From positions 124,001 through 188,000 of the forward strand of contig JBGCFQ010000011.1 in the NCBI GenBank assembly GCA_045106985.1: a stretch of 64,000 nt of DNA. Reading direction: 5' to 3'. The stretch comes from JAUIET01 sp045106985. Lineage in GTDB: Bacteria; Pseudomonadota; Gammaproteobacteria; Pseudomonadales; JAUIET01. Shown one piece after another: positions 33,134 through 42,255 of this stretch (within the stretch, counting starts at the first letter, position 1; each line of letters begins with the position of its first letter). The position numbers and the translations under genes were made by a program. The notes under the pieces were generated by a model. That model was not told the origin of the DNA. It made no database searches and saw only the letters and a list, made by a program, of their open reading frames with translations.

Positions 33134-34615
33134 TTACACCCTTATCTCATTATGCGCCGCTGACCGTCCTGCTTGGCGGCCAAAAAATGTGGCGTCTCCA
33201 ATACTCATTCCACTGGCGTAGCCTGCAGCACAGCGCGGTAAACCTGCGGAATTACGCCCGGCGGCGTACAGCCCCGATATTGTATTTCCTTCGACACTCA
33301 ATACTTCACCAGTTGGCAAAGTGTCCAGCCCGCCAAAGGTCATTACTGCAAAATAACCTCCAGCACCTAAGGACAATTCAAATGCGGCGTAAGGTGGTTC
33401 ATCTAGAGCATGCACGTATTTTTCTGCTTTGTGGAACGCTGGATCTTCGCCGTGCTCGGCATAGCGATTGTAAAAGCTCAGCGTATTAGCTAAGGCACCC
33501 TGAGGGATTTTGAGCTCTTGCTCCAACTCTTCAACTGTCTCACCGGTACCAGCGACCGGATAACCTCCTTGAGGCGGCCGTTCCAGCACATCAAAATAGC
33601 GGCTATCAATTATCAGATAGTAACGCTGTTCGTGACGATCGAGTATCGCACTGCCCAATCGGCCGTGATATACGTCTTCGTTAATAAAGCGTTGGCCGTT
33701 GCCATCAACAATAATCGAGTTAAGGAATTGTTTCGGTGGGTAATACGGCGTGCATATAAACCCTTCATGCATATTGATCGCCGCACCACCGGCGCCCATT
33801 CCTATACGTATTCCGGCGCCCGTGTCGTTAGCGTTTCCGTTCGGGTAATTGCCCAGCGCCAAGCGCGGCGCGTATTTAGCTACCATAGGCTCGTTCATTA
33901 TGAAGCCACCGCCGCATAGAACCACACCACAGCGCGCCTTGAAGCAACACTCTGTGCCATTAATTCGCACGACCAAACCAACTACTCGGCCCTGTTCTGA
34001 GATAGCGGTAAGCGCTCGTGCATCGCACACAATATCAACGCCTTTGTCCTTCGCACTGCGAATCAAATTTTCCATAAGCGGTATACCGCCATGGTCGCCC
34101 TTGATTAAAGGCTTGTGGCCGCGCGGCGCTGCTTTCGATGCCGCAGAATAAGGCCAGGCTTCTTCATTGCCTGATATCATCAAGCCCGCATAGTTTGGCG
34201 TATTGGTATGCTTGCCAGCGTAATATTCAGCCTTAAATTCAATTCCTTGAGAGATTAGCCAATCATAGTGCTCCAGACTATGGTCGCAATACAAACGCAC
34301 CTTAGCCTTATCTGCATTAGGCCCAGAGGCCTCCAGCAAATACTTGTGCATTTCTTCTATATCATCGTCAAAACCGCAGGCTTTCTGGGTAGGCGTTCCA
34401 CCACCCATATAAATCAACCCGCCGGCCATTGCAGTAGACCCGCCGGCATCGCTGGCGGCCTCTAGTACAATCACCTTGGCACCCGCATCGGCAGCCTCGA
34501 TTGCAGCACTTATTCCAGCGCCGCCGCCGCCAAGAATTAGCACATCACATTTGGCATGCCACTCTTGTACATCTGCTGCAGCCAAAGGCTTATCCGAGAG
34601 AGATTTCTCACTCAT
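33134..34615 (-). CDS. FAD-binding fumarate reductase / 3-ketosteroid dehydrogenase-type flavoprotein
   Basis: A 493-residue flavoprotein of the FrdA/KstD superfamily. The N-terminal dinucleotide loop is LILGGGGAGISAA near 29-41, followed by GGSTAMAGGLIYMGGG and a C-terminal FAD-capping segment GLYAAGRNSAGLPRCAAGYASG. Members insert or reduce C=C bonds next to a carbonyl in steroids, fumarate or related acids. No signal peptide or heme motifs are seen, so it is a cytoplasmic single-subunit enzyme. It is coupled with the TauD gene downstream. It could be a delta-1-dehydrogenase acting on a steroid-like ring, but sequence alone does not decide. Confidence 0.85.
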   Translation of the reverse strand: MSEKSLSDKPLAAADVQEWHAKCDVLILGGGGAGISAAIEAADAGAKVIVLEAASDAGGSTAMAGGLIYMGGGTPTQKACGFDDDIEEMHKYLLEASGPNADKAKVRLYCDHSLEHYDWLISQGIEFKAEYYAGKHTNTPNYAGLMISGNEEAWPYSAASKAAPRGHKPLIKGDHGGIPLMENLIRSAKDKGVDIVCDARALTAISEQGRVVGLVVRINGTECCFKARCGVVLCGGGFIMNEPMVAKYAPRLALGNYPNGNANDTGAGIRIGMGAGGAAINMHEGFICTPYYPPKQFLNSIIVDGNGQRFINEDVYHGRLGSAILDRHEQRYYLIIDSRYFDVLERPPQGGYPVAGTGETVEELEQELKIPQGALANTLSFYNRYAEHGEDPAFHKAEKYVHALDEPPYAAFELSLGAGGYFAVMTFGGLDTLPTGEVLSVEGNTISGLYAAGRNSAGLPRCAAGYASGMSIGDATFFGRQAGRSAAHNEIRV

Positions 34616-34882
34616 TATCTGCTCTACCCGCCGTGCTCATCTTCGCCATTAACCCTACTGTATTCCCAACAGATTTTAACCGATTTTCTGCAGCATACGA
34701 TCGGACACCGGGCTTGTCCATCCAGCTAAAGTTGCCATTGGTTTAGCTGTCTTCCTCCGACAGCAAAGTTTGCTTAGAATGGCCTATAACATACGCGGGT
34801 AGCTGTCGCGCTCACGGTCAAACAAGTTTCTTGATCCTGATGCCGCAATGCTAACCCATGACGAACCCCCTACGGACCCATT

Positions 34883-35617
34883 ATGAGCTTTGAATCAATT
34901 GCCAGTTGGTTTGCAGAAAATTACAACTGGGCTGCGTCGATCATTTGGCTAATTGTTGCAATAGCGTTAACCAAGATTGGCAAATGGCTAGCGTTTCGAA
35001 ATAGCGACGTGCGACGCATGCGTGATTGGAATGACGAAGAAGATAAGCCAAAGATGGCTAATCCTAAATGGAGACCCATCGCAAAGGCAAACACCAAGGT
35101 TGGTAGTGCCGCGCATCTATTTCTTATATTTGTGGCCGCGCCATTAACCTTAACTCTAGCAACTATGCCTGCATGGCGATATCTGCTCGATATTGTCGTT
35201 CTATTACTGGTTTACGATTTTATCTATTATTTCGCACATCGATTTTGGTTTCATGGCAGCTGGATGCCAATGCGAAAGGCACACGCTTTGCACCATCAGG
35301 CACGTGACCCAAGTTGGTCTGACTCGCTTTTCGTTCATCCTGTTGAAACTGTGATTGGACTTTCAATATTTATGATTTCGCTGTTTATTGCCAGCGCGAT
35401 CATGGGTGACATTCACGCCGTCGTGGCGGGAATTGCCTACGTTATCTGGACACAGATAAACACAATCAACCACACAAAATTCAACCTGGATAAATTCCCG
35501 TTTAAGACCCTAGATTATCTAACCGACAAACATCATATCCACCATATTGACATGCATCACGGTAACTACAGCTCGATAACCCCCCTGTTTGACTGGATGT
35601 TCGGGACCCTTGATTAA
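34883..35617 (+). CDS. Sterol desaturase / fatty acid hydroxylase family membrane protein
   Basis: A 244-residue integral membrane di-iron enzyme. Hydrophobic helices lie near residues 15-33, 75-95, 95-112 and 150-190. The histidine boxes of the family are present as AHRFWFH, HALHHQ and HHIHHIDMHH. Members hydroxylate or desaturate sterols, fatty acids or carotenoids. It opens a two-gene + strand unit with the EthD-type protein that follows directly, and is divergent from the flavoprotein/TauD pair across 267 bp. The substrate is undetermined. Confidence 0.88.
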   Translation: MSFESIASWFAENYNWAASIIWLIVAIALTKIGKWLAFRNSDVRRMRDWNDEEDKPKMANPKWRPIAKANTKVGSAAHLFLIFVAAPLTLTLATMPAWRYLLDIVVLLLVYDFIYYFAHRFWFHGSWMPMRKAHALHHQARDPSWSDSLFVHPVETVIGLSIFMISLFIASAIMGDIHAVVAGIAYVIWTQINTINHTKFNLDKFPFKTLDYLTDKHHIHHIDMHHGNYSSITPLFDWMFGTLD

Positions 35618-35618
35618 C

Positions 35619-36329
35619 ATGTCGCGAGCTATGTGCGTGCGCAAGACTCAGCTACATCTCGCTGCTCGAAACGATAGTATTGATAACCTATGTGATGCAC
35701 TGACGAGTATCGCCAATCAGTTAGCCGAAGAAATAACGCTAGCAAAAGTCACTGTTCTTAGAGCGCACAGTGACGACAAAATGCGTGGTACCGGAAACAT
35801 GCAGCCCCTGGCAGCAGCGTTCGACGCAAGTCTAGAGATACTAAACTCGCCGGCTGACATAGACGCAATTCTGAAAGGCCTTTTTAATGAAGCGGATCTG
35901 GACGAGTACGTTCATCTTGATCTCAGCGCATCGCTGACAGGCGAGAATAAAGTGTTCGTACAATCAAAGCCAACGCCCATCCGCTTTCAGTACTGCATGC
36001 GGCGCAGAGCCGATTTCAGCAGCAAACAATATCTGGAATACTATGAGCAACAGCATGCGAAGTTCGGCATAGGAATGCGCGGCATTGAGGGCTATGCGCA
36101 ATTCCATGTTGAACCGTTAAACAGTCAGCTCTTGGCAAGCTCAATAAGTTTTGGGGTTCACAATGTCAGCAGCGTGTCCGAATTACACATCGCTGATATG
36201 GACACTTTCTTCACCGGTATGGCACAAGGCATAGACGCTGGCAATCCGGGAGAAGACGAAGACCGTTTTGTTGATAGACTGCGTTCGGTTATGTGGGTGT
36301 CTGATGAGATATACCGAGCCGGTTTCTAG
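35619..36329 (+). CDS. EthD-domain protein
   Basis: About 236 residues. The C-terminal half carries an EthD-type (dimeric alpha/beta barrel) motif around FQYCMRRRADFSSKQYLEYYEQQHAKFG, where the family's 'F..YW...H' pattern appears. The N-terminal half looks like a second, degenerate barrel unit (RAHSDDKMRGT...LEILN). The start lies one base after the stop of the sterol-desaturase gene, indicating co-translation. EthD family members assist oxidative degradation (ether cleavage, polyketide cyclisation), usually as small dimers; here it is a duplicated-domain form. The function is unproven. Confidence 0.72.
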   Translation: MSRAMCVRKTQLHLAARNDSIDNLCDALTSIANQLAEEITLAKVTVLRAHSDDKMRGTGNMQPLAAAFDASLEILNSPADIDAILKGLFNEADLDEYVHLDLSASLTGENKVFVQSKPTPIRFQYCMRRRADFSSKQYLEYYEQQHAKFGIGMRGIEGYAQFHVEPLNSQLLASSISFGVHNVSSVSELHIADMDTFFTGMAQGIDAGNPGEDEDRFVDRLRSVMWVSDEIYRAGF

Positions 36330-36350
36330 CGCTAGCGCATACACTAACTT

Positions 36351-36653
36351 TCAAACACAGCTTTCAATAAAGTCCGCCAGCTCAAAATCTTTATGGCTAA
36401 TGCCATTGGCATCATGTGTTGTTAGCTGAATATCCACTCTGTTGTAGACGTTGAACCATTCGGGGTGGTGGTCTTTCTTTTCCGTATACAAAGCGACTGC
36501 AGTCATAAAAGCCCACGCTTGATTGAAGTTTTTGAAGCGAAAGGATTTAGCTAACTTACCCGATTGGTCAACAACCCACGCTTTATCGCAGCTGTTATTC
36601 AGCTGCGATAAAGCGGCGCTTAGCTCATCTGGGCTCAACGCTAAGGTAGCCAT
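36351..36653 (-). CDS. phhB: Pterin-4a-carbinolamine dehydratase (PhhB/PCD)
   Basis: A 100-residue PCD. The signature KKDHHPEWFNVYNRVDIQLTTH (residues ~62-83) holds the catalytic histidines, and FRFKNFNQAWAFM precedes it. The enzyme dehydrates 4a-hydroxytetrahydrobiopterin during aromatic amino acid hydroxylation, though in bacteria lacking PhhA it may recycle other pterins. It follows the SDR at 36668 by 14 bp on the same strand. The long folate/pterin theme elsewhere in the window may be coincidental. Confidence 0.9.
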   Translation of the reverse strand: MATLALSPDELSAALSQLNNSCDKAWVVDQSGKLAKSFRFKNFNQAWAFMTAVALYTEKKDHHPEWFNVYNRVDIQLTTHDANGISHKDFELADFIESCV

Positions 36654-36667
36654 CTACTGATTCCTCA

Positions 36668-37435
36668 CTATAGTTCCGGCAAGCCGGCCTGACGCAAACC
36701 TGCGGACCAACCACCTTCTGCTTTAAATTCGGCCCCCGTGCTAAAACTCGCCTCATCGGTGGCGAGAAACAAGGTGACGTTGGCTACCTCATGAGGCAGG
36801 CCAACGCGTGGCAATGCTTGATCTTTATAGGTTTCGTTGGCTTGCTCTACGGTCATAAAGTCTTTGCCATGCATATGGGTATAAACGCCGCCAGGATGCA
36901 CCGAGTTCACTCGAACGTTGTACTTGCCCATTTCTATAGCGGCTACCTTGGTCATACCTCTTACGGCCCATTTACTGCCAGCGTAAGCAATCAAGCCATT
37001 CTTAGCCTGCAAACCGTCGATAGAGGAAATATTAATAATCGAACCACCGCCACTGTCCTTCATGCTAGGAAAAACGGCCTGCATTCCAAGAAAAGGCCCG
37101 AGCTGGTTGATGCTAACAATTCGCATGAACTTCTCTTCTGTCATGTCCATGATGTTGTCGGCTTCCATAATCGCCGCATTATTTACTAGAACCTGTAACT
37201 TTCCGAGATCATTAGCTGCGTCTACTACTGCTTTCCAATTCTCTGAATCGCGAACATCCAGCTTCTTAAACACAACTCCGTCGCCAAGCTCGGCCGCCAG
37301 CGCTTCGCCCTCTTCTACCAGAACGTCTGCAATCACTACTTTTGCGCCATTATCCACAAAGGCGCGAACCGTCGCTTCGCCCATTCCTCGTGAACCACCC
37401 GTTACAATTGCGGTTTTTCCTGCCAATCTGGTCAT
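36668..37435 (-). CDS. SDR-family oxidoreductase (glucose/20-beta-hydroxysteroid dehydrogenase type)
   Basis: A 255-residue classical SDR with cofactor loop GGSRGMGEA (13-21), NNAA near 87, a catalytic Ser in NISSID near 139 and YAGSK near 152-156. DVLVEEG after the second strand suggests NAD(H) preference (Asp at the strand end). Closest in general look to 3-alpha/20-beta-hydroxysteroid dehydrogenases and cyclohexanol dehydrogenases. It starts divergently from the metallophosphoesterase (174-bp gap) and precedes phhB in the same direction. Confidence 0.9.
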   Translation of the reverse strand: MTRLAGKTAIVTGGSRGMGEATVRAFVDNGAKVVIADVLVEEGEALAAELGDGVVFKKLDVRDSENWKAVVDAANDLGKLQVLVNNAAIMEADNIMDMTEEKFMRIVSINQLGPFLGMQAVFPSMKDSGGGSIINISSIDGLQAKNGLIAYAGSKWAVRGMTKVAAIEMGKYNVRVNSVHPGGVYTHMHGKDFMTVEQANETYKDQALPRVGLPHEVANVTLFLATDEASFSTGAEFKAEGGWSAGLRQAGLPEL

Positions 37436-37609
37436 CTGCTACTCATTCTTGAAAACTAAGGTCTCAGTATTTTAACTGAGATCGAAGGCCCGCCCTAGTT
37501 ATTAACGCTTTGCTAATAGTTCTGCGTGCAAAATTTTCAATGCCGCTGAGCATGAACCCGTAATCTGGCATAAAATAGCCCGGTCTACAAAAAATGCGAG
37601 AAATTATTT

Positions 37610-38749
37610 ATGCTCAGAGCTCTGAAGCGCTTCGGCTTAGGCTTACTTATCCTAATTGCCATAATCGCTATTCTGCTAGTGATCAATCCCCAGTTTGCGC
37701 CGTCTCATGACAGCCCTTACTTGAATTTGGTCAACGAGAAAACTGGCGGCGCGCCCTCTGAGGAAGATCTTCTCCAGCGCGTAATTCTGTATGGTGACGC
37801 AGGCTCGTCAAGCCTCGAGCCCTGGCAGGCAAGCCTGGCAAAAATAGCGGCGAGAGCCTCGATTTCGCCTGACAAAACAGCCGTGGTCGCTCTCGGCGAC
37901 AACATCTACTACAAGGGATATCCGAACAAAGAGGAAGATCAAGATGAATGGAAAGAGGGCCAGTTAGAAGATATCTCTCATCTTGATGCGCAGCTGAAAA
38001 TGGCAGATGTAAGTCAGGCGCGCTTCTACTTTGTGCCGGGCAACCACGATTGGTACGCTGGCGCATTGGATGACATACGCGAACACGTGAGCAAGTACGC
38101 CAATGAGAAAGATGTGTCAGCCGAGTTCAGGCCCCTACCCTCAAACATTTTGGGCGCAGTCGACGCGATTAACTTACCCGGTGTTAGCCTGGTGTTTGTT
38201 GACTCTTCAGCATTACTGACGACTAATGACGAAGAACTAAGCGATGCCATGAAAACAATGACCGCCGCGTTTGACAGTATTCGCAGTACTTACCCGGAAA
38301 ACCTGATTGTCGTAAATCAACATCACCCACTTGAAACAATGGGTCAGCACGCCGGCTACATGACACACTTTGCCTATTGGCTAATTATTAACGGGCTTGA
38401 TCTATTCACAGATGTTGCCGCCGAGGACACCTACCACCCCAACTACCAGCGGATTATTCAAGCATTGGATAGCACCATAGCTCCATACCAGAACGTTATT
38501 CACGCCGCTGGCCACGATCACAGCTTGCAAGTATTCAGGCGACCGCACAGTCATGGCCCTGAATACACAATAGTTAGCGGTGCAGGGAACACTAGCAAAC
38601 TGAGCGGTGTAGGCGATTCTGAAAATTCTCGATTCGCATTATCACAAGAAGGATTTGTAGAATTAAACGTAACGTCTAACGGTACCTACTTACAGGTGTT
38701 TGACATAAATCATGACGAAGCGCAGGCCGGCTTCTGGCTAGCCTTCTAG
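37610..38749 (+). CDS. Membrane-anchored calcineurin-like metallophosphoesterase
   Basis: A 379-residue protein with an N-terminal transmembrane anchor (residues ~8-27, GLGLLILIAIIAILLV). A binuclear phosphoesterase domain follows with the full motif set: YGDAGSS near 61, ALGDNIYYKG near 94, VPGNHDW near 143, a VNQHHPLETMG segment near 239 and AGHDHSLQVF near 302. The catalytic domain would face the periplasm. The substrate (nucleotide, phospholipid or polyphosphate) is unknown. It is a single gene flanked by divergent and convergent SDR genes. Confidence 0.85.
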   Translation: MLRALKRFGLGLLILIAIIAILLVINPQFAPSHDSPYLNLVNEKTGGAPSEEDLLQRVILYGDAGSSSLEPWQASLAKIAARASISPDKTAVVALGDNIYYKGYPNKEEDQDEWKEGQLEDISHLDAQLKMADVSQARFYFVPGNHDWYAGALDDIREHVSKYANEKDVSAEFRPLPSNILGAVDAINLPGVSLVFVDSSALLTTNDEELSDAMKTMTAAFDSIRSTYPENLIVVNQHHPLETMGQHAGYMTHFAYWLIINGLDLFTDVAAEDTYHPNYQRIIQALDSTIAPYQNVIHAAGHDHSLQVFRRPHSHGPEYTIVSGAGNTSKLSGVGDSENSRFALSQEGFVELNVTSNGTYLQVFDINHDEAQAGFWLAF

Positions 38750-38780
38750 CTAGGTGCTGCTTTAACAGAATTAGGCGGCT

Positions 38781-39578
38781 TCACATTTCGTGACCGTCCA
38801 TGCTGGCAGCCCCCGTGTTGAGTTCAGCACTTTTACCGCCGTCAACCACAAGTTCTGTGCCGGTAATGTAAGAAGCTTCATCCGACGCTAGAAAAAGAAT
38901 AGCGTTGGCAATCTCTGACGCCTCCGCGATGCGTTTTATGGGCACAGTAGCGGCTGTAAAGGCTAGGCTAGCTTCATCAGGAATGGCCACCTGAGTAGCC
39001 GGCGTCATGACAACCCCCGGTATCACAACATTTACTCTCACATTACTTGACGCACCTTCTATAGCAGCAGTGCGCGAAAGACCGATCACTCCTGCCTTGG
39101 CAGCCGCATAGGCCCCTGTGTATGGAGTGCCAAGTAGACCACACACTGATGACAAATTAACGATTGCACCGCCACCCTGCGCTGACATTAGTTTCATTGC
39201 GGCGCGTGTGCCATAAAACAGACCGTCCAAGGTCACACTGAAAGTCCCGCGCCACTCATCGGTAGGCGTGTCGCTGATTAAGCTACCTCCGGCTATTGAT
39301 GCCGCATTGTTCACTAGAATATCAAGCCGACCACAATCTGCGACAACAGACTGGATCAATTCAGCAAAAGCAAATTCATCACCAGCATCCGATACGTATG
39401 TCTGAACGCGACCGCCCGAATCTGCGATTAGCGTCGCTACCTCATTGAGAGGTTGCTCACGTCGACCAGAGATACACACCAATGCACCCTCTTGCGCAAA
39501 ACGTAATGCCGTGGCGGCACCAATACCGGATCCACCTCCAGTGATAAGCGCAACTTTGTTTTCTAGACGTTCACCCAT
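38781..39578 (-). CDS. SDR-family oxidoreductase
   Basis: About 265 residues. A classical SDR with GGGSGIGAA cofactor loop, NNAA near 87, a catalytic Ser in NLSSVCG and YAAAK. The Arg in SGRREQP after strand two suggests NADP(H). ATG 39578 is set by an AAGGAG ribosome site upstream; the open frame extends 11 codons further without one. It resembles ketoreductase/glucose-dehydrogenase-type enzymes. It diverges from the tesB gene across 116 bp. Confidence 0.88.
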   Translation of the reverse strand: MGERLENKVALITGGGSGIGAATALRFAQEGALVCISGRREQPLNEVATLIADSGGRVQTYVSDAGDEFAFAELIQSVVADCGRLDILVNNAASIAGGSLISDTPTDEWRGTFSVTLDGLFYGTRAAMKLMSAQGGGAIVNLSSVCGLLGTPYTGAYAAAKAGVIGLSRTAAIEGASSNVRVNVVIPGVVMTPATQVAIPDEASLAFTAATVPIKRIAEASEIANAILFLASDEASYITGTELVVDGGKSAELNTGAASMDGHEM

Positions 39579-39694
39579 TTTTTTATTCTCCTTAGAGTTT
39601 CGTAATTTCAATTTATGCCGCGGCTTTCAATGTAAAATTCTTGCTAACCTACAGCCAAGCCGCGGCTCACCTCTTAACTTTCGCAGTAACACCT

Positions 39695-40552
39695 ATGCTT
39701 CTCCCCGACATTCTAGAATCATTCACACTTGAGCGCACCTTCGAGTCGGAATCCCAGGCCATTTTTGCAGGCCTAGCAGCCGACAGCACTGGAGAGCGGG
39801 TGTATGGCGGGCAGCTAATGGCGCAAGCTCTGAGCGCCGTGCAGCAAACAGTGGACTCACGCTTTGTCGTGCATTCGATGCAATCCAACTTCTATAGGCC
39901 ATGTTTCCCTGACGCCACTGTAGAATACAGCGTTGATATTCTGCGTACAGGAAGATCATTCGCTACCCGATCAGTACTATTGAAGCAAAATGATAAACCT
40001 ATTTTTAACGCGACATTCTCGCTGCATACCGAAGAACAAGGGTTCGAGCATTCCACTGATATGCCCGCAGCTCCAGATCCCAACACACTCATAAATGATG
40101 AAATTCGCGTAAACGCGCACTTTGAAAAGCAAGGTATAAAACACTCCTACGCTTGGCCAATTGATGTACGCTTTGTTGAACCAGCTGAACTTGAATCTCC
40201 GGAGGTGAAGCCACCATACGATTTAGTCTGGGTAAAGGCCAATGGCCCGCTACCGAATGAAGCGACTATTCATACTCAAATGCTCGCCTATGCATCTGAC
40301 AACCCAATTAGCAGCCCTGCATTCAACATTCATGGCGAGAACCCTTTTGTTCCAGGAGTGCAAAGCGTTACCTTGAGTCACGCCCTATGGTTTCACCGCC
40401 CTGTACGAATGGACGAATGGGTGTTGTTTGAATTGAATAGTGATATCACGTACGGTGGACGTGGCTTGTGTCATGCCCGCGTCTTCGCTCAAAGTGGTGA
40501 ATTAGTAGCAAGTGCAGTGCAAGAAATAGTTATGCGGAAGCGACGAGCCTAG
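39695..40552 (+). CDS. tesB: Acyl-CoA thioesterase II
   Basis: About 285 residues with the double-hotdog layout of TesB. Segments include GERVYGGQLMAQAL near 33, HSMQSNFYRPC near 58, a second hotdog with DNPISSPAFNIHG near 205 and HALWFHRPVRMDEWVLFE near 234. It hydrolyses medium- to long-chain acyl-CoA esters, typically to relieve CoA sequestration during beta-oxidation. ATG 39695 (MLLPDILESF) is preferred because it aligns with the family start; upstream codons overlap the promoter region. It fits the many acyl-CoA dehydrogenase genes in the window. Confidence 0.9.
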   Translation: MLLPDILESFTLERTFESESQAIFAGLAADSTGERVYGGQLMAQALSAVQQTVDSRFVVHSMQSNFYRPCFPDATVEYSVDILRTGRSFATRSVLLKQNDKPIFNATFSLHTEEQGFEHSTDMPAAPDPNTLINDEIRVNAHFEKQGIKHSYAWPIDVRFVEPAELESPEVKPPYDLVWVKANGPLPNEATIHTQMLAYASDNPISSPAFNIHGENPFVPGVQSVTLSHALWFHRPVRMDEWVLFELNSDITYGGRGLCHARVFAQSGELVASAVQEIVMRKRRA

Positions 40553-40650
40553 AGCACAGAAAGTAGATAGAAAGTGCATTGGATGTGTATTATTAACTCC
40601 CTTGCGGTGCTCTAACGTCAGTCCTGATTTGTTCAAAGAGGAATACGCTC

Positions 40651-41124
40651 ATGATTCCAATCACAAAACGCCCCTTAGACTTAGCGTTGATTGCGTTCTT
40701 TTCTATATCGGTATGCTACGGCTTACTATTCAGTTTGCCGGAAGGTTTGGGTGTCCCTGTGTCCGCCGACAGTCCTTGGCCTCCATTGCAGGCGCTGCAT
40801 AGTTGGGCGGTAGCCGAGGAGCCTGCTCATTTAGACCCGCCACCCAATCTAATCGCCGCCACTTTGTTTGACGGGCTTTTCCAATCGCCAGCTCTACTGT
40901 TTGTGATGTTCGGGTTAATCAAACAGCGGGCCTGGTTGCGACCTCTCGGTCTGTTCTATGCCGGTGCAGCAATAACCAATATGTTTTTCTATTTCGTGCA
41001 GACCTTTCTTGGGCCGCATCCTCCACCCAATACTTTTTACTATCTATTGTTTAATTTACCTTGGCTAATTGCGCCGATGGCTCTCGGTGTACGCGTGCTG
41101 GTGTCAAAAGATCTTGTGACTTAA
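40651..41124 (+). CDS. EXPERA-like four-helix membrane protein
   Basis: A 157-residue membrane protein with four hydrophobic helices near residues 9-27, 67-88, 95-116 and 128-149. The order and the FDGLFQSPALLFVMFGL and AGAAITNMFFYFVQT stretches resemble EXPERA-domain proteins (emopamil-binding protein, TMEM97). In eukaryotes these bind or isomerise sterols. A good ribosome site (AGAGGA) precedes the ATG. It follows tesB on the same strand. The match is by pattern only; the key acidic and His residues of sterol isomerase are not clearly conserved. Confidence 0.55.
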   Translation: MIPITKRPLDLALIAFFSISVCYGLLFSLPEGLGVPVSADSPWPPLQALHSWAVAEEPAHLDPPPNLIAATLFDGLFQSPALLFVMFGLIKQRAWLRPLGLFYAGAAITNMFFYFVQTFLGPHPPPNTFYYLLFNLPWLIAPMALGVRVLVSKDLVT

Positions 41125-41161
41125 GGCCCTGCGGGTCTCTTACCACACCTTCACACGATCC

Positions 41162-41493
41162 TCAGGCCTCAGATATGCTTCGAAGGCAACGCTCTTTCTG
41201 TTTTTCCAAACCTTGTAAATTGCAGCCGTATAAGTCGAATCGCTTACTAGCGAAGCGCTTCGTCAGATAGAGCGACGAGTCCGGAATTACGCGCAAGCTA
41301 AAATAGTCCTTCGAAGTATCCAGCGGCGTCTCATCAATAACGCCTTGAGATCTCTTTCAGCTCGCTCTGTAAGCAAAACGAAAGTGCCATACTCTGACGG
41401 AATTTCAGTTTGCTTAAGCCAAGCGCCGTTAGTATCGGAATGGAAATCATCTTGATACTGATCAACAATGATTGTACTGACATAACCAATTAT
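41162..41493 (-). pseudogene. Apparent frameshifted gene remnant
   Basis: Two overlapping minus-strand frames both read as protein-like sequence. The first (41493 down to ~41345) gives YQDDFHSDTNGAWLKQTE, then EYGTFVLLTERAERDLKA. The second (from ~41350 to a stop at 41162-41164) gives VIDETPLDTSKDYFSLRVIP, then LYLTKRFASKRFDLYGCN. A single-base shift near 41350 would join them into ~105 residues. No ATG start is clear at the 5' end, which runs into the upstream region of the peroxiredoxin-like gene. It probably represents a decayed small gene filling the 393-bp gap 41125-41517. The family is not recognised. Confidence 0.4.
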
Positions 41494-41517
41494 CTATCAT
41501 CGCAGGCAATCGACCAA

Positions 41518-42228
41518 ATGGTGAAAAATATGCGCAGCAATAACTACCCTATTCTTTTCGCGGCCCTGCTGGCCATTAGCTTCGCGCTGCAAGGCTGCGC
41601 GGAGAAAGAAAGTGAAGTGTCGGTTTCAGTGGCCGTCGCAGAACCAAAGAAGTTTGATATAGCTGCGCTAGATGGCCTTGGTGTGAATGAAAATGGCAAG
41701 GGCATGAGCGTTGGCGAACATCCAGTCGACATTACGATTAAGGACATGCAAGGTAAGGACTTTGCTGTAAGCAGCGCCTGGGCAGAGCAACCAGCACTCA
41801 TCGTGTTTTATCGCGGCGGGTGGTGTCCGTATTGCAATGGCCAAGTTAGAGAGCTAACTGAGAGCTACTCAAAATTTGAAGCGGCGGGCATTCAACCAGT
41901 ATTGATCAGTGTTGATACACCCGACAAATCTGCAATGGTCCAGGCCAAGTACGACATTCCCTTCCCTGTGTTGAGCGACCCTGGTTTAAAAGCACACAAG
42001 GCATTCAATGTAGTTCTTGAATTAGACTCTAAAACACAAGCTCAATACCAGGAATACGGCATAGACCTACAAAAGTGGAGCGGCGAACAGCACGCTTCTA
42101 TCGCAGTAGCTTCAGCGTTCATCGTGGATATGAGAGGCCACGTGGTTTTCTCGCACGCACCAGCCGATTTTAAAACCAGACCCAGCGCTGAACAGCTGCT
42201 TGGCCTGATTCAAAATCTGGAAATATAG
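41518..42228 (+). CDS. Peroxiredoxin-like (AhpC/TSA fold) lipoprotein
   Basis: About 236 residues starting at ATG 41518 (or ATG 41530). A lipoprotein signal (LLAISFALQGC) places the mature protein in an envelope membrane. The AhpC/TSA thioredoxin-like domain has a CPYC motif in FYRGGWCPYCNGQV near residue 110. The two cysteines in CxxC rather than a lone peroxidatic Cys point to a thiol-disulfide or bacterioferritin-comigratory-like reductase. It follows the small pseudogene region and precedes a metallo-beta-lactamase-fold gene in the same direction. Confidence 0.82.
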   Translation: MVKNMRSNNYPILFAALLAISFALQGCAEKESEVSVSVAVAEPKKFDIAALDGLGVNENGKGMSVGEHPVDITIKDMQGKDFAVSSAWAEQPALIVFYRGGWCPYCNGQVRELTESYSKFEAAGIQPVLISVDTPDKSAMVQAKYDIPFPVLSDPGLKAHKAFNVVLELDSKTQAQYQEYGIDLQKWSGEQHASIAVASAFIVDMRGHVVFSHAPADFKTRPSAEQLLGLIQNLEI

Positions 42229-42255
42229 CGTTTTTGCGTTAGGGAAGATAAGGCT

